Below the pieces are notes generated by a model. That model was not told the DNA's origin, did not search any database, and saw only the letters and a list, made by a program, of their open reading frames with translations. A stretch of 64,000 bases of DNA from DASQPR01 sp963797605 (GTDB taxonomy: Bacteria; Actinomycetota; Actinomycetes; Mycobacteriales; Micromonosporaceae), in assembly GCA_963797605.1 (NCBI GenBank), contig CAWCPX010000003.1, positions 62,001 through 126,000 on the forward strand. The letters run 5' to 3'. Positions 8,497 through 16,753 of the stretch are shown here, piece after piece; position 1 is the first letter of the stretch; each line of letters starts with the position of its first letter. The position numbers and the translations under genes are program-made.

Positions 8497-8877
8497 TCAG
8501 CCGAGCACACCTACGACGATGTGGACGATTTGCTTCACGACGACCGCCAATCCGATCATCGTGGCGACCACGACGAGAAGACCGAGGCCGAAGACCCGGC
8601 GAGCCATGATCTGGTCATGCCGATGTTCGGCATCGTCCTGCGTCGCGACCGGCGGGAAGAGCGATTCGAGCGTCGTCAACGTGTAACGGTAGAACGGACG
8701 CCGCGAGCGGCGCCGGCTGATGGTCAGCAGCGCCGCGCGGGCGACGAGCCGGATCATCGAGGGTGTTTTTGTGGCGGGCTTTGCCCCCGTGGCAGCGCCC
8801 GGCGTCACGTGCGTGGTCCGGATCAGCGGGTTCCGGATGGAGACGGTCACACCCGTAAGACGTCGACGCTGGGGCAA
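8497..8877 (-). CDS. Hypothetical basic protein with C-terminal membrane helix
   Basis: No family recognised. The confident part begins around IRLVARAALLTISRRRSRR and ends in one strong membrane helix (FGLGLLVVVATMIGLAVVV). The middle contains an acidic-His patch (DDAEHRHDQ). Start is uncertain: the open frame allows 126 residues, a GTG at about 8850 allows 117 and an ATG at 8757 allows 86; none has a convincing ribosome site. The well-formed terminator directly after the stop supports a real transcript. It lies between MarC and the PH-domain gene on the same strand. Confidence 0.5.
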   Translation of the reverse strand: MPQRRRLTGVTVSIRNPLIRTTHVTPGAATGAKPATKTPSMIRLVARAALLTISRRRSRRPFYRYTLTTLESLFPPVATQDDAEHRHDQIMARRVFGLGLLVVVATMIGLAVVVKQIVHIVVGVLG

Positions 8878-8916
8878 AAGGTTGCGCTCGCGACCCAGAA
8901 ATAGGTCACAACTTGG

Positions 8917-9693
8917 CTACGAGCCGTCGTCGGCCGCCATGCGGGCAGACAGCTTGGCTTCAACTGCTTCCGGTTCATACATCTCTTCCACGATGCGGAG
9001 GTAGAGCTCATTGGGGTTGGGGAGGTGCTTGACCTCGCGCAGCGCTTGGTCTTGGCCAGCAGACTCAAGCACGAAGTTTCCATAATTGAAAATCCGACCA
9101 AGCGAAGACTGCTCGTATTTCATATCAGTCACTCGCAACAACGGCATCATGCCAACGGTGCGAGTAACCATGCCGCTCACGGACATGATCCGCTTGTTGG
9201 TCAGGATGAAGCGATCGAAATACCAGTCGGCAACCTTGGTGGCGACCCGGATCATGACGATCGCCCAGGCGACGATGACGATCATGCTGAGGATGCCCTG
9301 GTGGTGCTTGGCGAAGTAACCCCAGAGCCAGCCGAACGCGAACGTCGCTACGGCACCGACGGCGAACTGATCGAACAAGTAGGTCCAGTGCTTGCGCCAC
9401 TCGCCCCGGAACTTCTCGGTCGGGAACAGGTAGCGGGCCACATAGGCGCTCGGCTCGTCTTCCAGCGGGAGAACCCGACGCGGGCCGAGCGGAATGCCGG
9501 CCGCGTCGTAGTGGAGACCGGCGAGTTCTTCCTCGCGGATCGGCTCGTCGAACTCTTCGGTCGGCGCCTCGTCCTCGACGTCGAGATCGTCATACGACGC
9601 GTCGTCGTAGGACTCATACTCGTCGTCGATGTAGTCGCCGTCGTCGTCAGGTTCACGACCGGCGCTGGGCACATCGGACTCTCGCGGGGGCAT
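8917..9693 (-). CDS. Bacterial PH-domain membrane protein (YdbS/DUF304-like)
   Basis: 258 residues. The first 60 are strongly acidic and disordered (DDEYESYDDASYDDLD), followed by LPLEDEPSAYVARYLFPTEK, a two-helix membrane hairpin (AVGAVATFAFGWLWGYFAK and SMIVIVAWAIVMIRVA), then a bacterial PH domain (YFDRFILTNKRIM, LRVTDMKYEQS, GNFVLESAG). The conserved order matches actinobacterial bPH (PF03703/DUF304) proteins. Likely a membrane scaffold; ligand unknown. It is preceded on the same strand by a 52-residue membrane peptide gene 29 nt upstream, and the two are probably one operon. Confidence 0.83.
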   Translation of the reverse strand: MPPRESDVPSAGREPDDDGDYIDDEYESYDDASYDDLDVEDEAPTEEFDEPIREEELAGLHYDAAGIPLGPRRVLPLEDEPSAYVARYLFPTEKFRGEWRKHWTYLFDQFAVGAVATFAFGWLWGYFAKHHQGILSMIVIVAWAIVMIRVATKVADWYFDRFILTNKRIMSVSGMVTRTVGMMPLLRVTDMKYEQSSLGRIFNYGNFVLESAGQDQALREVKHLPNPNELYLRIVEEMYEPEAVEAKLSARMAADDGS

Positions 9694-9722
9694 CGCTCGT
9701 CCGTTCCGAAGGAAATCTGTCG

Positions 9723-9881
9723 TTAGGCGACGAGGTTGGAGAAGAAGTCACCGAAACCCTGGGCGATATCGACGATGCCGCCGCCAAGCGATCGGAAGAC
9801 CTGCGCTGCATTTGCTGGCCTGTAAGCCACGAAGAAAATGAGGAACGCGATCGCAGCCCAGGTGAGGACCTTCTTGACCAT
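9723..9881 (-). CDS. Small single-pass membrane protein (52 aa) upstream of the PH-domain gene
   Basis: Begins MVKKVLTWAAIAFLIFFVAY, one helix, then RPANAAQVFRSLGGGIVDIAQGF, an amphipathic segment ending in FFSNLVA. A very similar small gene lies next to PH-domain genes in other actinobacteria, which together with a GGAGGGGG tract 10 nt upstream of ATG 9881 makes it a real gene. Function unknown; a membrane partner of the PH-domain protein is a reasonable guess from context only. Confidence 0.7.
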   Translation of the reverse strand: MVKKVLTWAAIAFLIFFVAYRPANAAQVFRSLGGGIVDIAQGFGDFFSNLVA

Positions 9882-10090
9882 GGCCGGCCATCCCCCTCCA
9901 CGCGGTGCAGGAATTGCTGCCGCGACTGTGTTCAGACTACCAGTCACAGGTCTTGCGGAGAATCTACAAAACACTATCGAGACCGAAAGTTGGGATGCTC
10001 ATTACCGACAGTCCACATCGGGGTGTCGCCGCGCTCCGGACCACAGTGGCCCGCACCGGCCACGATGCTCCCGTCGGCCCGCACCGGCGC

Positions 10091-10775
10091 TCACGGCGGC
10101 CCGTCACCGGTGGCGAGCAGGCCCTCGATCGGCACGTGCGCCCGGACCCAGGCGTGCATCGCGATGCCACTGGCCACGCCGGCGTTGATGGAGCGCGTCG
10201 ACCCGAACTGCGCGATGGAAAAGACCTGGTCACAGGCACTCACGAGCGGCGTCGGACAGCCCCGGGCCCTCCTGGCCGAACAGCAGCACGCAGCGGCGCG
10301 GCAGCGGCGCGGTCTCCAGCGGTCGCGCGCCCGGCAGGTTGTCGATGCCGATCACGATCAGCCCATCGCCGTGCGCCCAGACCAGGAACTCCTCGATCGT
10401 CGCGTGATGGCGCACATGTTGATACCGGTCGGTAACCATGGCTCCCCGGCGGTTCCACCGGCGACGGCCGACGACGTGCACCTCGCGCGCGAGAAACGCG
10501 TTCGCGTTGCGTACCACCGTGCCGATGTTGAAGTCGTGCTGCCAGTTCTCGATCGCGACGTGGAAGTCGTGCCGCCGGGTGTCCAGGTCGGCGACGATCG
10601 CGTCGTGCCGCCAGTAGCGATAACGGTCGACGACGTTGCGCCGGTCACCGGCTTCGAGCAGCACCGGGTCGAACCGATCGTCGCGCGGCCATTCCCCCGC
10701 CCACGGCCCGACGCCCACCTCGAGTTGCGGCTCGGGCAGATCTGACAGATCAAAGTCCTCAGTGCTCACAACCAT
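10091..10775 (-). CDS. TrmH/SpoU-family RNA 2'-O-methyltransferase (1-nt indel near 10238)
   Basis: SAM-dependent ribose methylation of tRNA or rRNA by the knotted SPOUT fold. The three family motifs are all present: motif 1 NIGTVVRNANAFLAREVHVV, motif 2 VLLFGQEGPGLSDAARE, and motif 3 FSIAQFGSTRSINAGVASG. Motif 3 is in a different frame from the first two: the reading breaks at about 10238 (GAGTGCC where GAGGCC is expected), so the span is 685 nt, one more than 228 codons. Reconstructed length is about 227 residues. Start ATG 10775. Probably a sequencing indel, since both sides are fully conserved. Exact RNA target unknown. Confidence 0.85.
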
Positions 10776-10889
10776 GGGAGGGTACGGGCAGCCGCCGGCC
10801 ACCGTGGTGAGGAGACCGTCGGGCGTGACAATGGCGCCGGTAAACCGAGCCGCCCCGCGCCACCGGCCGGCCACCCGGCCACGGCACCG

Positions 10890-11384
10890 TCAGCCACCGA
10901 GCGCCCGCCCGAGATCGTCCTGGAACCGCCGCTCGGCGTCGCTCACGCGGGCCCCACCGATGCCCAGCACGCCACCCGAGCGGGACGCCGAACAGACACG
11001 ATCGGCGATGGACAGCAGCCAGTCGGCGTACGCCGCGCGGTCTCCGGCCGGGCACCGTTCCGCGAGCATCGCGGCGGCCCGCCGGCACGTCGCGAGCACA
11101 TCGGCGAGCCCGGCCGCCCGATCGTCGAACTCGGTCGCCGTCGGGGCACCGTCATCGTGCTCGGCGTAGATCATCGCGACCACGCGGCGCACGAACGGGC
11201 TCGGTGACTGGAGGCCGGCGGCGATCGCGTCGATACCGGCGAGGCCTTCGGCGACGGTGCGGCGCGGGCTGTCCGCCTCGGCCGATGTCGCCGCGACGAC
11301 GACCTGGCCCGGAAGGCGGACGAGTAGGTGCCACTCGGCACGGGTGAAGGTGGTGACGGGATGCACCGAGGGCTGGCTCCGCAT
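10890..11384 (-). CDS. Conserved protein of unknown function (164 aa)
   Basis: Mostly helical, soluble, no recognised domain. Notable segments are AEWHLLVRLPGQVVVAATSAE near the N-terminus, AEGLAGIDAIAAGL, then a central helix with AAMLAERCPAGDRAAYADWLLSIADRV, and ARVSDAERRFQDDLGRALG at the end. A helical-bundle protein of this layout occurs in several actinobacteria without assigned function. ATG 11384 is chosen because GGAGG lies 5 nt upstream; the open frame continues further but without ribosome sites. It is 114 nt upstream of the methyltransferase gene on the same strand. Confidence 0.68.
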   Translation of the reverse strand: MRSQPSVHPVTTFTRAEWHLLVRLPGQVVVAATSAEADSPRRTVAEGLAGIDAIAAGLQSPSPFVRRVVAMIYAEHDDGAPTATEFDDRAAGLADVLATCRRAAAMLAERCPAGDRAAYADWLLSIADRVCSASRSGGVLGIGGARVSDAERRFQDDLGRALGG

Positions 11385-11530
11385 GCTGACCTCCGGCCTC
11401 AGCATATGCCCGGAATGTCGGCAGGTGACCCGCTCCCGCGCAGAGCCCGAGGACCTTGGCGACGCACGTGTGTTCGTAAACGTCGTGGGCGCCATGTGCC
11501 GCAGGCAGGCGCGCCGGATTTGTCGCGTGT

Positions 11531-11623
11531 CGACACGCCCGCCGGCACTTCTCCGACACCACTGTTAGCGGAGACTCGTCGCGACAACGCTGACGTCGGA
11601 GATCCGGCCGCGTCGGCGCGTCG
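11531..11623. repeat. 93-bp inverted-end repeat, copy A
   Basis: Left end CGACACGCCCG (11531-11541) and right end TCGGCGCGTCG (11613-11623) form an imperfect terminal inverted repeat. The sequence TGACGTCGGAGATCC near the right side, and a flank reading GATTTGTC-CGTGTCGACACG, are shared with copy B at 15241, which has exactly the same length. Non-coding, between two genes on the minus strand. Boundaries are approximate: similarity extends about 15 bp to the left and a GCGTGTC is shared to the right. Confidence 0.65.
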
Positions 11624-11641
11624 CTCAAGCGTGTCGCGGAT

Positions 11642-12139
11642 CTACTCCCGGATCTCAGGGAAACTCGGCGTCTCGCCGTCGGTCGCGAACTCCCGCTTCG
11701 GCACCATCACCCGGCGGCGGAACACGCAGACCATGGTGCCGTCCTGCTTGTATCCCTTCGTCTCCACGGTCACCACGCCGCGATCCGGCTTCGAGGCCGA
11801 CTCGCGCTTGTCCAGCACGGTCGTCTGGCCGTAGATCGTGTCGCCGTGGAAGGTCGGTGCGACATGCCGTAGCGACTCCACCTCCAGATTGGCGATGGCC
11901 TTTCCGCTGACGTCAGCGACGGACATGCCCAGGAGCAGCGAATAGATGAGATTTCCGACCACCACGTTCTTCCCAAATCCGGTCTGGGTTTCCGCATAGT
12001 GGGAGTCGAGGTGCAGCGGATGGTGATTCATCGTAATCAGACAGAAGAGGTGATCGTCGCTCTCCGTAACGGTCTTACCAGGCCAGTGTCGGTAGACCGC
12101 GCCGACCTCGAACTCCTCGTAATACCGGCCGAACTGCAT
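11642..12139 (-). CDS. MaoC-family (R)-specific acyl-CoA hydratase
   Basis: 165-residue hot-dog fold hydratase. Hydratase-type features are the opening FGRYYEEFEVGAVYRHWPG, the TVTESDDHLFCLITMNHHPLH stretch, VVVGNLIYSLLLGM and the strand VAPTFHGDTIYGQTTVLD. The MNHHPLHLD form resembles mesaconyl/methylmalyl-CoA hydratases (Mch-like), which work beside CitE-like lyases. ATG 12139 is preceded by GGAGG at 5-nt spacing. In mycobacteria a MaoC gene, an acyl-CoA dehydrogenase and a CitE-like lyase are contiguous (Rv2498c-Rv2500c); here the same three lie on one strand at 12.1, 16.6 and 20.0 kb with unrelated genes between. Confidence 0.88.
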   Translation of the reverse strand: MQFGRYYEEFEVGAVYRHWPGKTVTESDDHLFCLITMNHHPLHLDSHYAETQTGFGKNVVVGNLIYSLLLGMSVADVSGKAIANLEVESLRHVAPTFHGDTIYGQTTVLDKRESASKPDRGVVTVETKGYKQDGTMVCVFRRRVMVPKREFATDGETPSFPEIRE

Positions 12140-12238
12140 CGCGACCTCCAGAAACAAAGAATGGGTACGGCTAATATGCCGTACCCCGGACGCAATGAAC
12201 GGCGGGGCCCTCCCCGGCGCCCGCCGCCCACGCTCTGT

Positions 12239-12253
12239 TGAGACTCATTCTCA
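12239..12253. promoter_or_regulatory. Candidate Fur/Zur-type operator
   Basis: The 15-mer TGAGACTCATTCTCA is a 7-1-7 inverted repeat with six of seven pairs matched, the layout of Fur-superfamily boxes (TGAnAAT-n-ATTnTCA). It lies in the 263-nt divergent region between the MaoC gene and the membrane gene starting at 12403. Metal specificity cannot be told from the site. No other regulatory site is evident in this gap. Confidence 0.4.
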
Positions 12254-12402
12254 TACGAATACCGTCCGTAAGGTAGGGGCCTGGCGCACAGTTACCTAAT
12301 CGTGAAGTTGGATATCTTTGTGTAACACATCCGGCACAGCTGTGATCACCGTGGGCGTACGCCTGCGGAAACAGTGAACCTGCCGGGTATCGTGTCGACG
12401 CG

Positions 12403-12874
12403 ATGACTGAGACCACTGCCGCCGAGTCCGATCTGTCCCGCCGCGGGCGCCGGGTCCGGATCGTCGTCACCCTGCTGGTGGCCGGCGTGCTGCTGTTCGG
12501 CACGCTCTGGGGGCAGGACGATCTGTTCCCGTTCGGCCCCTTCCGCATGTACGCGTCCGCCGACAAGCTCAACGCTCCCGTCGCCGACACCCGATTCGAA
12601 CTCGTCGACACGACCGGCGCGATCGTCGAGCTGACGCAGTACAACACCGGGATCCGGCGGGCCGAGATCGAGGGGCAGCTGAGCCGGTTCAAGTCCGATC
12701 CGGCGCCTGTTGCGGGTCATCGACCAGGCGTACGTCTCCCGGAACCCGCACGCGCCGGCCGCCGTGACCGTGCGGATCATCGTCCGGTGGGAGGCGCTCA
12801 AGGGCGGCATCCCGACCGGGGCCTTCACCGACCAGACGGTCGCCACCTGGAACCCGCCGGCGGTGACCCGGTGA
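12403..12874 (+). CDS. Membrane-anchored protein paired with HTTM protein (1-nt indel near 12706)
   Basis: About 156 residues after correcting an extra C in a GGCGCC run near 12706 (span 472 nt). N-terminal helix IVVTLLVAGVLLFGTLWG, then the conserved-looking FPFGPFRMYASADKLN, a small beta-rich domain (TRFELVDTTG, IRRAEIEGQLSRF) and, in the second frame, LLRVIDQAYVSRNPHAPAAVT and VRIIVRWEAL. The stop TGA overlaps the GTG start of the HTTM gene (GTGA), so the two are translationally coupled. Family unknown; the PFGPFRMYA motif and coupling suggest it acts with the HTTM protein at the membrane. Confidence 0.65.
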
Positions 12875-13845
12875 GCCGCCGCTTCTCGGAGTGGCTGACG
12901 GCATCCGTCCCGCGTGGACGCGTCGCCGCTTTCCGTACCGTTATATATCTGTTCGTCGCTTCTGACCTGGTCTGGTTTACGCCCTGGGTCCGGTCGCACG
13001 CGGCGATTCCGGGCGTGTTCTACCGGCCGCTGCTGGTGGGCCGGGTGCTGCACCTGCCAACGCCGACCTCGCTGCTCGTCAACACGATCTTCTGGACGCT
13101 GATCCCGCTCGCGCTGCTGGCCGCGACCGGACGCGCACCCCGACTGCTGGGCTGGGCCGTCTTCGCGCTCTACTTCGAGTGGATGATCATCGCGATGAGC
13201 TACGGAAAGGTCGACCACGACCGGTTCGGGCTGCTCATCGCGCTCGCCGTGCTGCCCACCGCCGGCCGGGCCCGCCACGGCGACGATGCTCCGACCGAGC
13301 GCGGCGGCTGGGCCCTGCGGGTCATGCAACTCGCCGTGATCGCGACCTACTGGCTGTCGTCGTGGGCGAAACTGCGCTTCGGCGGCATCGGGTGGCTGAC
13401 CAGCGCGACGCTGGAACGGGCGATCATCCGGCGGGGCACGCCGCTGACCGATGTGCTCACGTCACAGCACTGGATCCTGGTCGCGGCCCAGTTCGGCATC
13501 GTGTTCTTCGAGCTGACCAGCCCGATCGTGTTCTTCGTGGGCCCACGGATCCGCTACTGGATCATCGCCTACTTCTACCTGTTCCACGCGATGGTGATGG
13601 CGACGATCACGATCTCGTTCGCGCCGCATCAGGCCGCGATGACAAGTTTCCTGCCACTGGAACGGGTGCGGCCGATCGTCTGGGCCCGGCGGCTGCTTAC
13701 GCGGGCGGCACGACCTGCTGCGCCTTCAACCGGTCACGTTGTGCCTGCGGCAGCGAGCACGATGCCGTCCCACCCGGAAGGCGATGGCGGTTTCGAGCCA
13801 CCCATCGGTAGGCCGGCCACGCGAGCCTCTGCGCCGGACGCGTAG
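12871..13845 (+). CDS. HTTM-domain (vitamin K-dependent carboxylase-like) membrane protein
   Basis: About 324 residues. After a short N-terminus come several membrane helices: FRTVIYLFVASDLVWF, then FYRPLLVGRVLHLPTP, LLVNTIFWTLIPLALLAA, the YFEWMIIAMSYGKVDHDRFGLL segment, and IRYWIIAYFYLFHAMVMATI. This is the HTTM domain fold shared with the membrane part of gamma-glutamyl carboxylase; no carboxylase activity can be claimed. GTG 12871 overlaps the stop of the upstream gene. The last 45 residues run antisense over the DCC gene and may reflect a lost stop or an indel. HTTM and DCC genes are commonly neighbours. Confidence 0.75.
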   Translation: MSRRFSEWLTASVPRGRVAAFRTVIYLFVASDLVWFTPWVRSHAAIPGVFYRPLLVGRVLHLPTPTSLLVNTIFWTLIPLALLAATGRAPRLLGWAVFALYFEWMIIAMSYGKVDHDRFGLLIALAVLPTAGRARHGDDAPTERGGWALRVMQLAVIATYWLSSWAKLRFGGIGWLTSATLERAIIRRGTPLTDVLTSQHWILVAAQFGIVFFELTSPIVFFVGPRIRYWIIAYFYLFHAMVMATITISFAPHQAAMTSFLPLERVRPIVWARRLLTRAARPAAPSTGHVVPAAASTMPSHPEGDGGFEPPIGRPATRASAPDA

Positions 13846-14107
13846 CGAGCACAGCGCCGAGCGGTCGCCAGAGCGATCCCGCATCGCGCAGCAACCGGGC
13901 GATCGCGGTCGGACCAGCGGAAACGCCATCGGCGTCGATCCACTGGACGGCTTCCTCAGCGGCTTCCTGGCTGACGCCGAGCGCCGCGATATCGGTGAAC
14001 TGCCACGCCACGACCTGAGCGCTGGTGCGCATGCGCCGCTCGATGAAACGGGCGCATGTCGAACAGAAGGCGCAGTCGCCGTCATAGAGAAACACAGGTC
14101 GGGCCAC
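13697..14107 (-). CDS. DCC-family thiol-disulfide oxidoreductase (DUF393)
   Basis: 136 residues with the defining motif VFLYDGDCAFCSTCARFIE at the N-terminus: the DxDCxxC active site of the thioredoxin-like DCC family. Further matches are AGPTAIARLLRDAG and RPAYRWVARNRHRLPG-like WPAYRWVARNRHR in the C-terminal half. GTG 14107 is chosen as it starts just before the motif. It is convergent with, and overlaps by 149 nt, the HTTM gene; the two families often occur together, supporting a joint membrane redox role. Confidence 0.83.
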   Translation of the reverse strand: MARPVFLYDGDCAFCSTCARFIERRMRTSAQVVAWQFTDIAALGVSQEAAEEAVQWIDADGVSAGPTAIARLLRDAGSLWRPLGAVLATRPAQRLAWPAYRWVARNRHRLPGGTASCSLPQAQRDRLKAQQVVPPA

Positions 14108-14377
14108 GGCCCAAGTCTGCCCTACAGGCTTTCGCGAAGGCGACGCGGCGACGTCTGGACTGAGGAGAAGCACCGCCGCAGGCGCTGCGCCGACGAGGGA
14201 AGACGTCGCCCCAAGGCGTCACAGAAAGCGAAAGCCGCATGTTGCAGGCTGTTCGCGCCCGTGTGTCCCATGCCGCACCACGCGGCGGGTGAGTCGGGAA
14301 TGCTGGACGGGTAGGTACTGGTTACATAAGCGGAACCAACCGGACCGGCGAGTTCCTTAACGTGAACGGAGACACGC

Positions 14378-14764
14378 ATGGCTACCCAGGCACTGACCGC
14401 GACCAATTTCGACTCTGTCGCGAGCGAGGGCATCGTGTTGATCGACTTTTGGGCCGATTGGTGCGGGCCGTGTAAGAGGTTCGCTCCGACCTACGAGAAG
14501 GTTTCCGAGCGCCACCCGGACATCACGTTCGGCAAGGTCGACACGGAGGCCGAGCAGGGTCTCGCCGCTCAGTTCGAGATCCGCTCGATCCCGACGATCA
14601 TGGCGATTCGTGACGGCGTCATCGTCTTCTCGCAGCCGGGCATGCTCCCGGAGCAGGCCGTCGAGTCGCTGATCGAGCAGGTGCGCGGCCTCGACATGGA
14701 CGAGGTCAAGAAAGAGGTCACGCACGACCACGATCACGACCATGACAACCACTCGCACAGCTGA
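14378..14764 (+). CDS. Thioredoxin with His/Asp-rich C-terminal tail
   Basis: A 128-residue thioredoxin: catalytic WCGPC at residues 28-32, cis-Pro72 in RSIPTI, and the usual FDSVASEGIVLIDFWADW opening. Reduces protein disulfides in the cytoplasm. After the fold (about residue 108) comes a tail VKKEVTHDHDHDHDNHSHS, an alternating His/Asp stretch able to bind Zn, Ni or Cu, unusual for thioredoxins. ATG 14378 has GGAGA upstream. It overlaps the CoA-binding gene by 23 nt, so the two are co-transcribed; the His-Asp tail is encoded by the region just upstream of and overlapping the second start. Confidence 0.93.
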   Translation: MATQALTATNFDSVASEGIVLIDFWADWCGPCKRFAPTYEKVSERHPDITFGKVDTEAEQGLAAQFEIRSIPTIMAIRDGVIVFSQPGMLPEQAVESLIEQVRGLDMDEVKKEVTHDHDHDHDNHSHS

Positions 14765-15155
14765 CGAAATCCTCGAGCAGGCGTCGACGATCGCGGTCGT
14801 CGGCGCTTCTCGCTACCCCGGTAAGGCCGCGCACGCAGTACCGCTGCAGATCTTGCGGCACGGTTGGCAGGTGATCCCGGTGAACCCGGCCGTCGAGGAG
14901 ATTTGGGGCGTCAAGGCGTACCCGACGCTCGCGGCCGTACCGGTGCCGATCGACCTGGTCAACGTGTTCCGGCCGGCCGCCGACGCGCCTGGGATCGCCC
15001 GGCAGGCGGTGGCAGCCGGTGCGAAGGCATTGTGGCTGCAACAGGGCATCGTGTCGGCCGAGGCCAGGGCGATCGCCGAGGCCGCCGGGATCGACTACGT
15101 CGAAGACGCCTGCATCGCGGTTGTACGCGCGATCGGCCGGCTTTCCAAGCGCTAG
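14742..15155 (+). CDS. CoA-binding (YccU-type) Rossmann protein
   Basis: 137 residues of the succinyl-CoA-synthetase-like CoA-binding domain: TIAVVGASRYPGKAAHAVP at the N-terminus is the glycine-rich CoA-binding loop, followed by IPVNPAVEEIWGVKAYPTL, DLVNVFRP, GAKALWLQQGIVS and the terminal EDACIAVVRA containing the conserved Cys. These proteins bind CoA and can be CoA-modified at cysteine under oxidative stress; role otherwise unknown. ATG 14742 lies inside the thioredoxin gene. The pairing with thioredoxin fits a thiol-redox function. Confidence 0.85.
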   Translation: MTTTRTADEILEQASTIAVVGASRYPGKAAHAVPLQILRHGWQVIPVNPAVEEIWGVKAYPTLAAVPVPIDLVNVFRPAADAPGIARQAVAAGAKALWLQQGIVSAEARAIAEAAGIDYVEDACIAVVRAIGRLSKR

Positions 15156-15179
15156 ATTTTTGCCGGTAATCCGGTGGCG

Positions 15180-15195
15180 GCGGGCTTCGGCCCGC
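15180..15195 (+). terminator. Short hairpin after the CoA-binding gene
   Basis: GCGGGC-TTCG-GCCCGC, a perfect 6-bp stem with a stable UUCG loop, 25 nt past the stop codon. No T-run follows, so termination is likely assisted. Confidence 0.45.
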
Positions 15196-15240
15196 TCGGT
15201 CGGCAGTCGAGTCCGCACCGCAGCCGATTTGTCCGCGTGT

Positions 15241-15333
15241 CGACACGCCGACTTCCAGGTCTGGGACGTCACTGTCGCCTCAGACCGCCGAGGCGACAGT
15301 GACGTCGGAGATCCGCACCGCATCGGCGTGTCG
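15241..15333. repeat. 93-bp inverted-end repeat, copy B
   Basis: Ends are a perfect 11-bp inverted repeat, CGACACGCCGA (15241-15251) and TCGGCGTGTCG (15323-15333). Inside is a perfect 17-bp stem (15265-15281 against 15290-15306) around 8 nt. Same length and shared right-hand segment as copy A at 11531. It lies between the convergent CoA-binding and acyl-CoA dehydrogenase genes and would form a bidirectional terminator-like stem. Confidence 0.72.
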
Positions 15334-15428
15334 CGCCGGCGTGTCACACCCGGCGAACAGATCTTGCGACTTGTCGTGATCATCCAGCCGGCGTTGACAA
15401 ACTATGGCCCCAAAAGATCCGGGGTGCG

Positions 15429-16629
15429 CTAGATCTTGTACTCCTTCAGCAGGCCACGCGAGATGATCGTCTTCTGGATCTCGGACGTGCCCTCGCCGAT
15501 CAGCAGGAACGGCGCCTCGCGCATGAGCCGCTCGATCTCGTACTCCTTGGAGTAGCCGTAGCCGCCGTGGATGCGGAACGACTCCTGCACGACCTCGGCG
15601 CAGTATTCCGAGGCCAGCAGCTTCGCCATGCCCGGCCTCGACATCGTTGCGCTGGCCGGCGTCTTTGAGCCGGGCCGCGCCGACCATGAGCGCGTGTGCC
15701 GCCTCGATCTTCGTGCCCATCTCGGCCAGCTTGAACGCGATCGCCTGGTGCTTGTAGAGCGGTTCGCCGAAGGTCTGGCGCTGCTGCGCGTACGCGATGG
15801 CCAGCTCGAACGCGCGCAATGAGATGCCGCAGGCGCGCGCGGCGACGTTGACCCGGCCGACCTCGATGCCGTCCATCATCTGGTAGAAGCCGCGGCCGAC
15901 GCCGGCGTCGGGACCGCCGAGGACGGCGCTCGCGGGCACCCGATGGTCTTCGAGGATCATCTCGGTGGTCTCGACGCCCTTGTAGCCCATCTTCTCGATC
16001 TTGCCGGGGATGGTCAGCCCGGGCGCCGTCTCGCCGAAGCCCGGCTCCTTCTCCAGCAGGAACGTCGTCATGTTGCCATAGACCGACTCGGCGCCGGTGT
16101 CGGTCTTGACGAGCGTCGCCACCACCGACGAGTAGCCGCCGTTGGTCAGCCACATCTTCTGCCCGTTGAGCACGAAGTCGTCGCCATCGCGGACGGCCTT
16201 GGTGCGGATCGCCGCCACATCGGAGCCGCAGCCCGGCTCGGACATCGAGAACGCGCCGCGGACCTCGCCGGTGGCCATCCGCGGCAGCAGCGACGCCTTC
16301 TGCTCCGGCGAACCGTGCTGGGAGATCAGGTAGGCGACGATGAAGTGGGTGTTGACGATGCCGGAGATGGACATCCAGCCGCGGGACAGCTGCTCGACGA
16401 CCAGCGCGTACGTCAGCAGCGACTCGCCGAGACCACCGTGCTCCTCGTCGATCGTGAGGCCGAACAGGCCCATCTCCCGCATGCCGTCGACGATGTCGGT
16501 CGGGTAGATGTCGCCGTGCTCGAGGCGCTGCGCGTGCGGGATGATCTCCTTGTCGACGAACTCGCGGACGGTGTCCAGGATCGCGGTCTGCACATCGGTC
16601 AGGCCGGGCGTCTGTGCGAGGCGGGCCAT
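15429..16629 (-). CDS. Acyl-CoA dehydrogenase (1-nt indel near 15634)
   Basis: FAD-dependent alpha,beta-dehydrogenation of an acyl-CoA. About 399 residues. N-terminal helical domain (LDTVREFVDKEIIPHAQRLE), middle domain with GAFSMSEPGCGSDVAAIRT and MWLTNGG, then RVPASAVLGG, the CGISLRAFELAIAYAQQRQTFG helix and the C-terminal FRIHGGYGYSKEYEIERLMR. The last 70 residues are in another frame: an extra G in a GCCGGGC run at about 15634 breaks a conserved VEAGMAKL segment, and the span is 1201 nt (3 x 400 + 1). ATG 16629 follows GGAGG. Likely short or branched-chain specific (isovaleryl/FadE19-like) by comparison with the mycobacterial maoC-fadE-citE set. Confidence 0.9.
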
Positions 16630-16753
16630 CGTGGACCTCCAGAAGCGACGAGCGCGGTTACTGACGAGTTACATCGCAGTATCGCCGGTCAGTGCGATCG
16701 GCCGCACCAGAGTCGCTTGTGAAAAACGTCTCCGGCCAAGTACGGTGCCGCGC

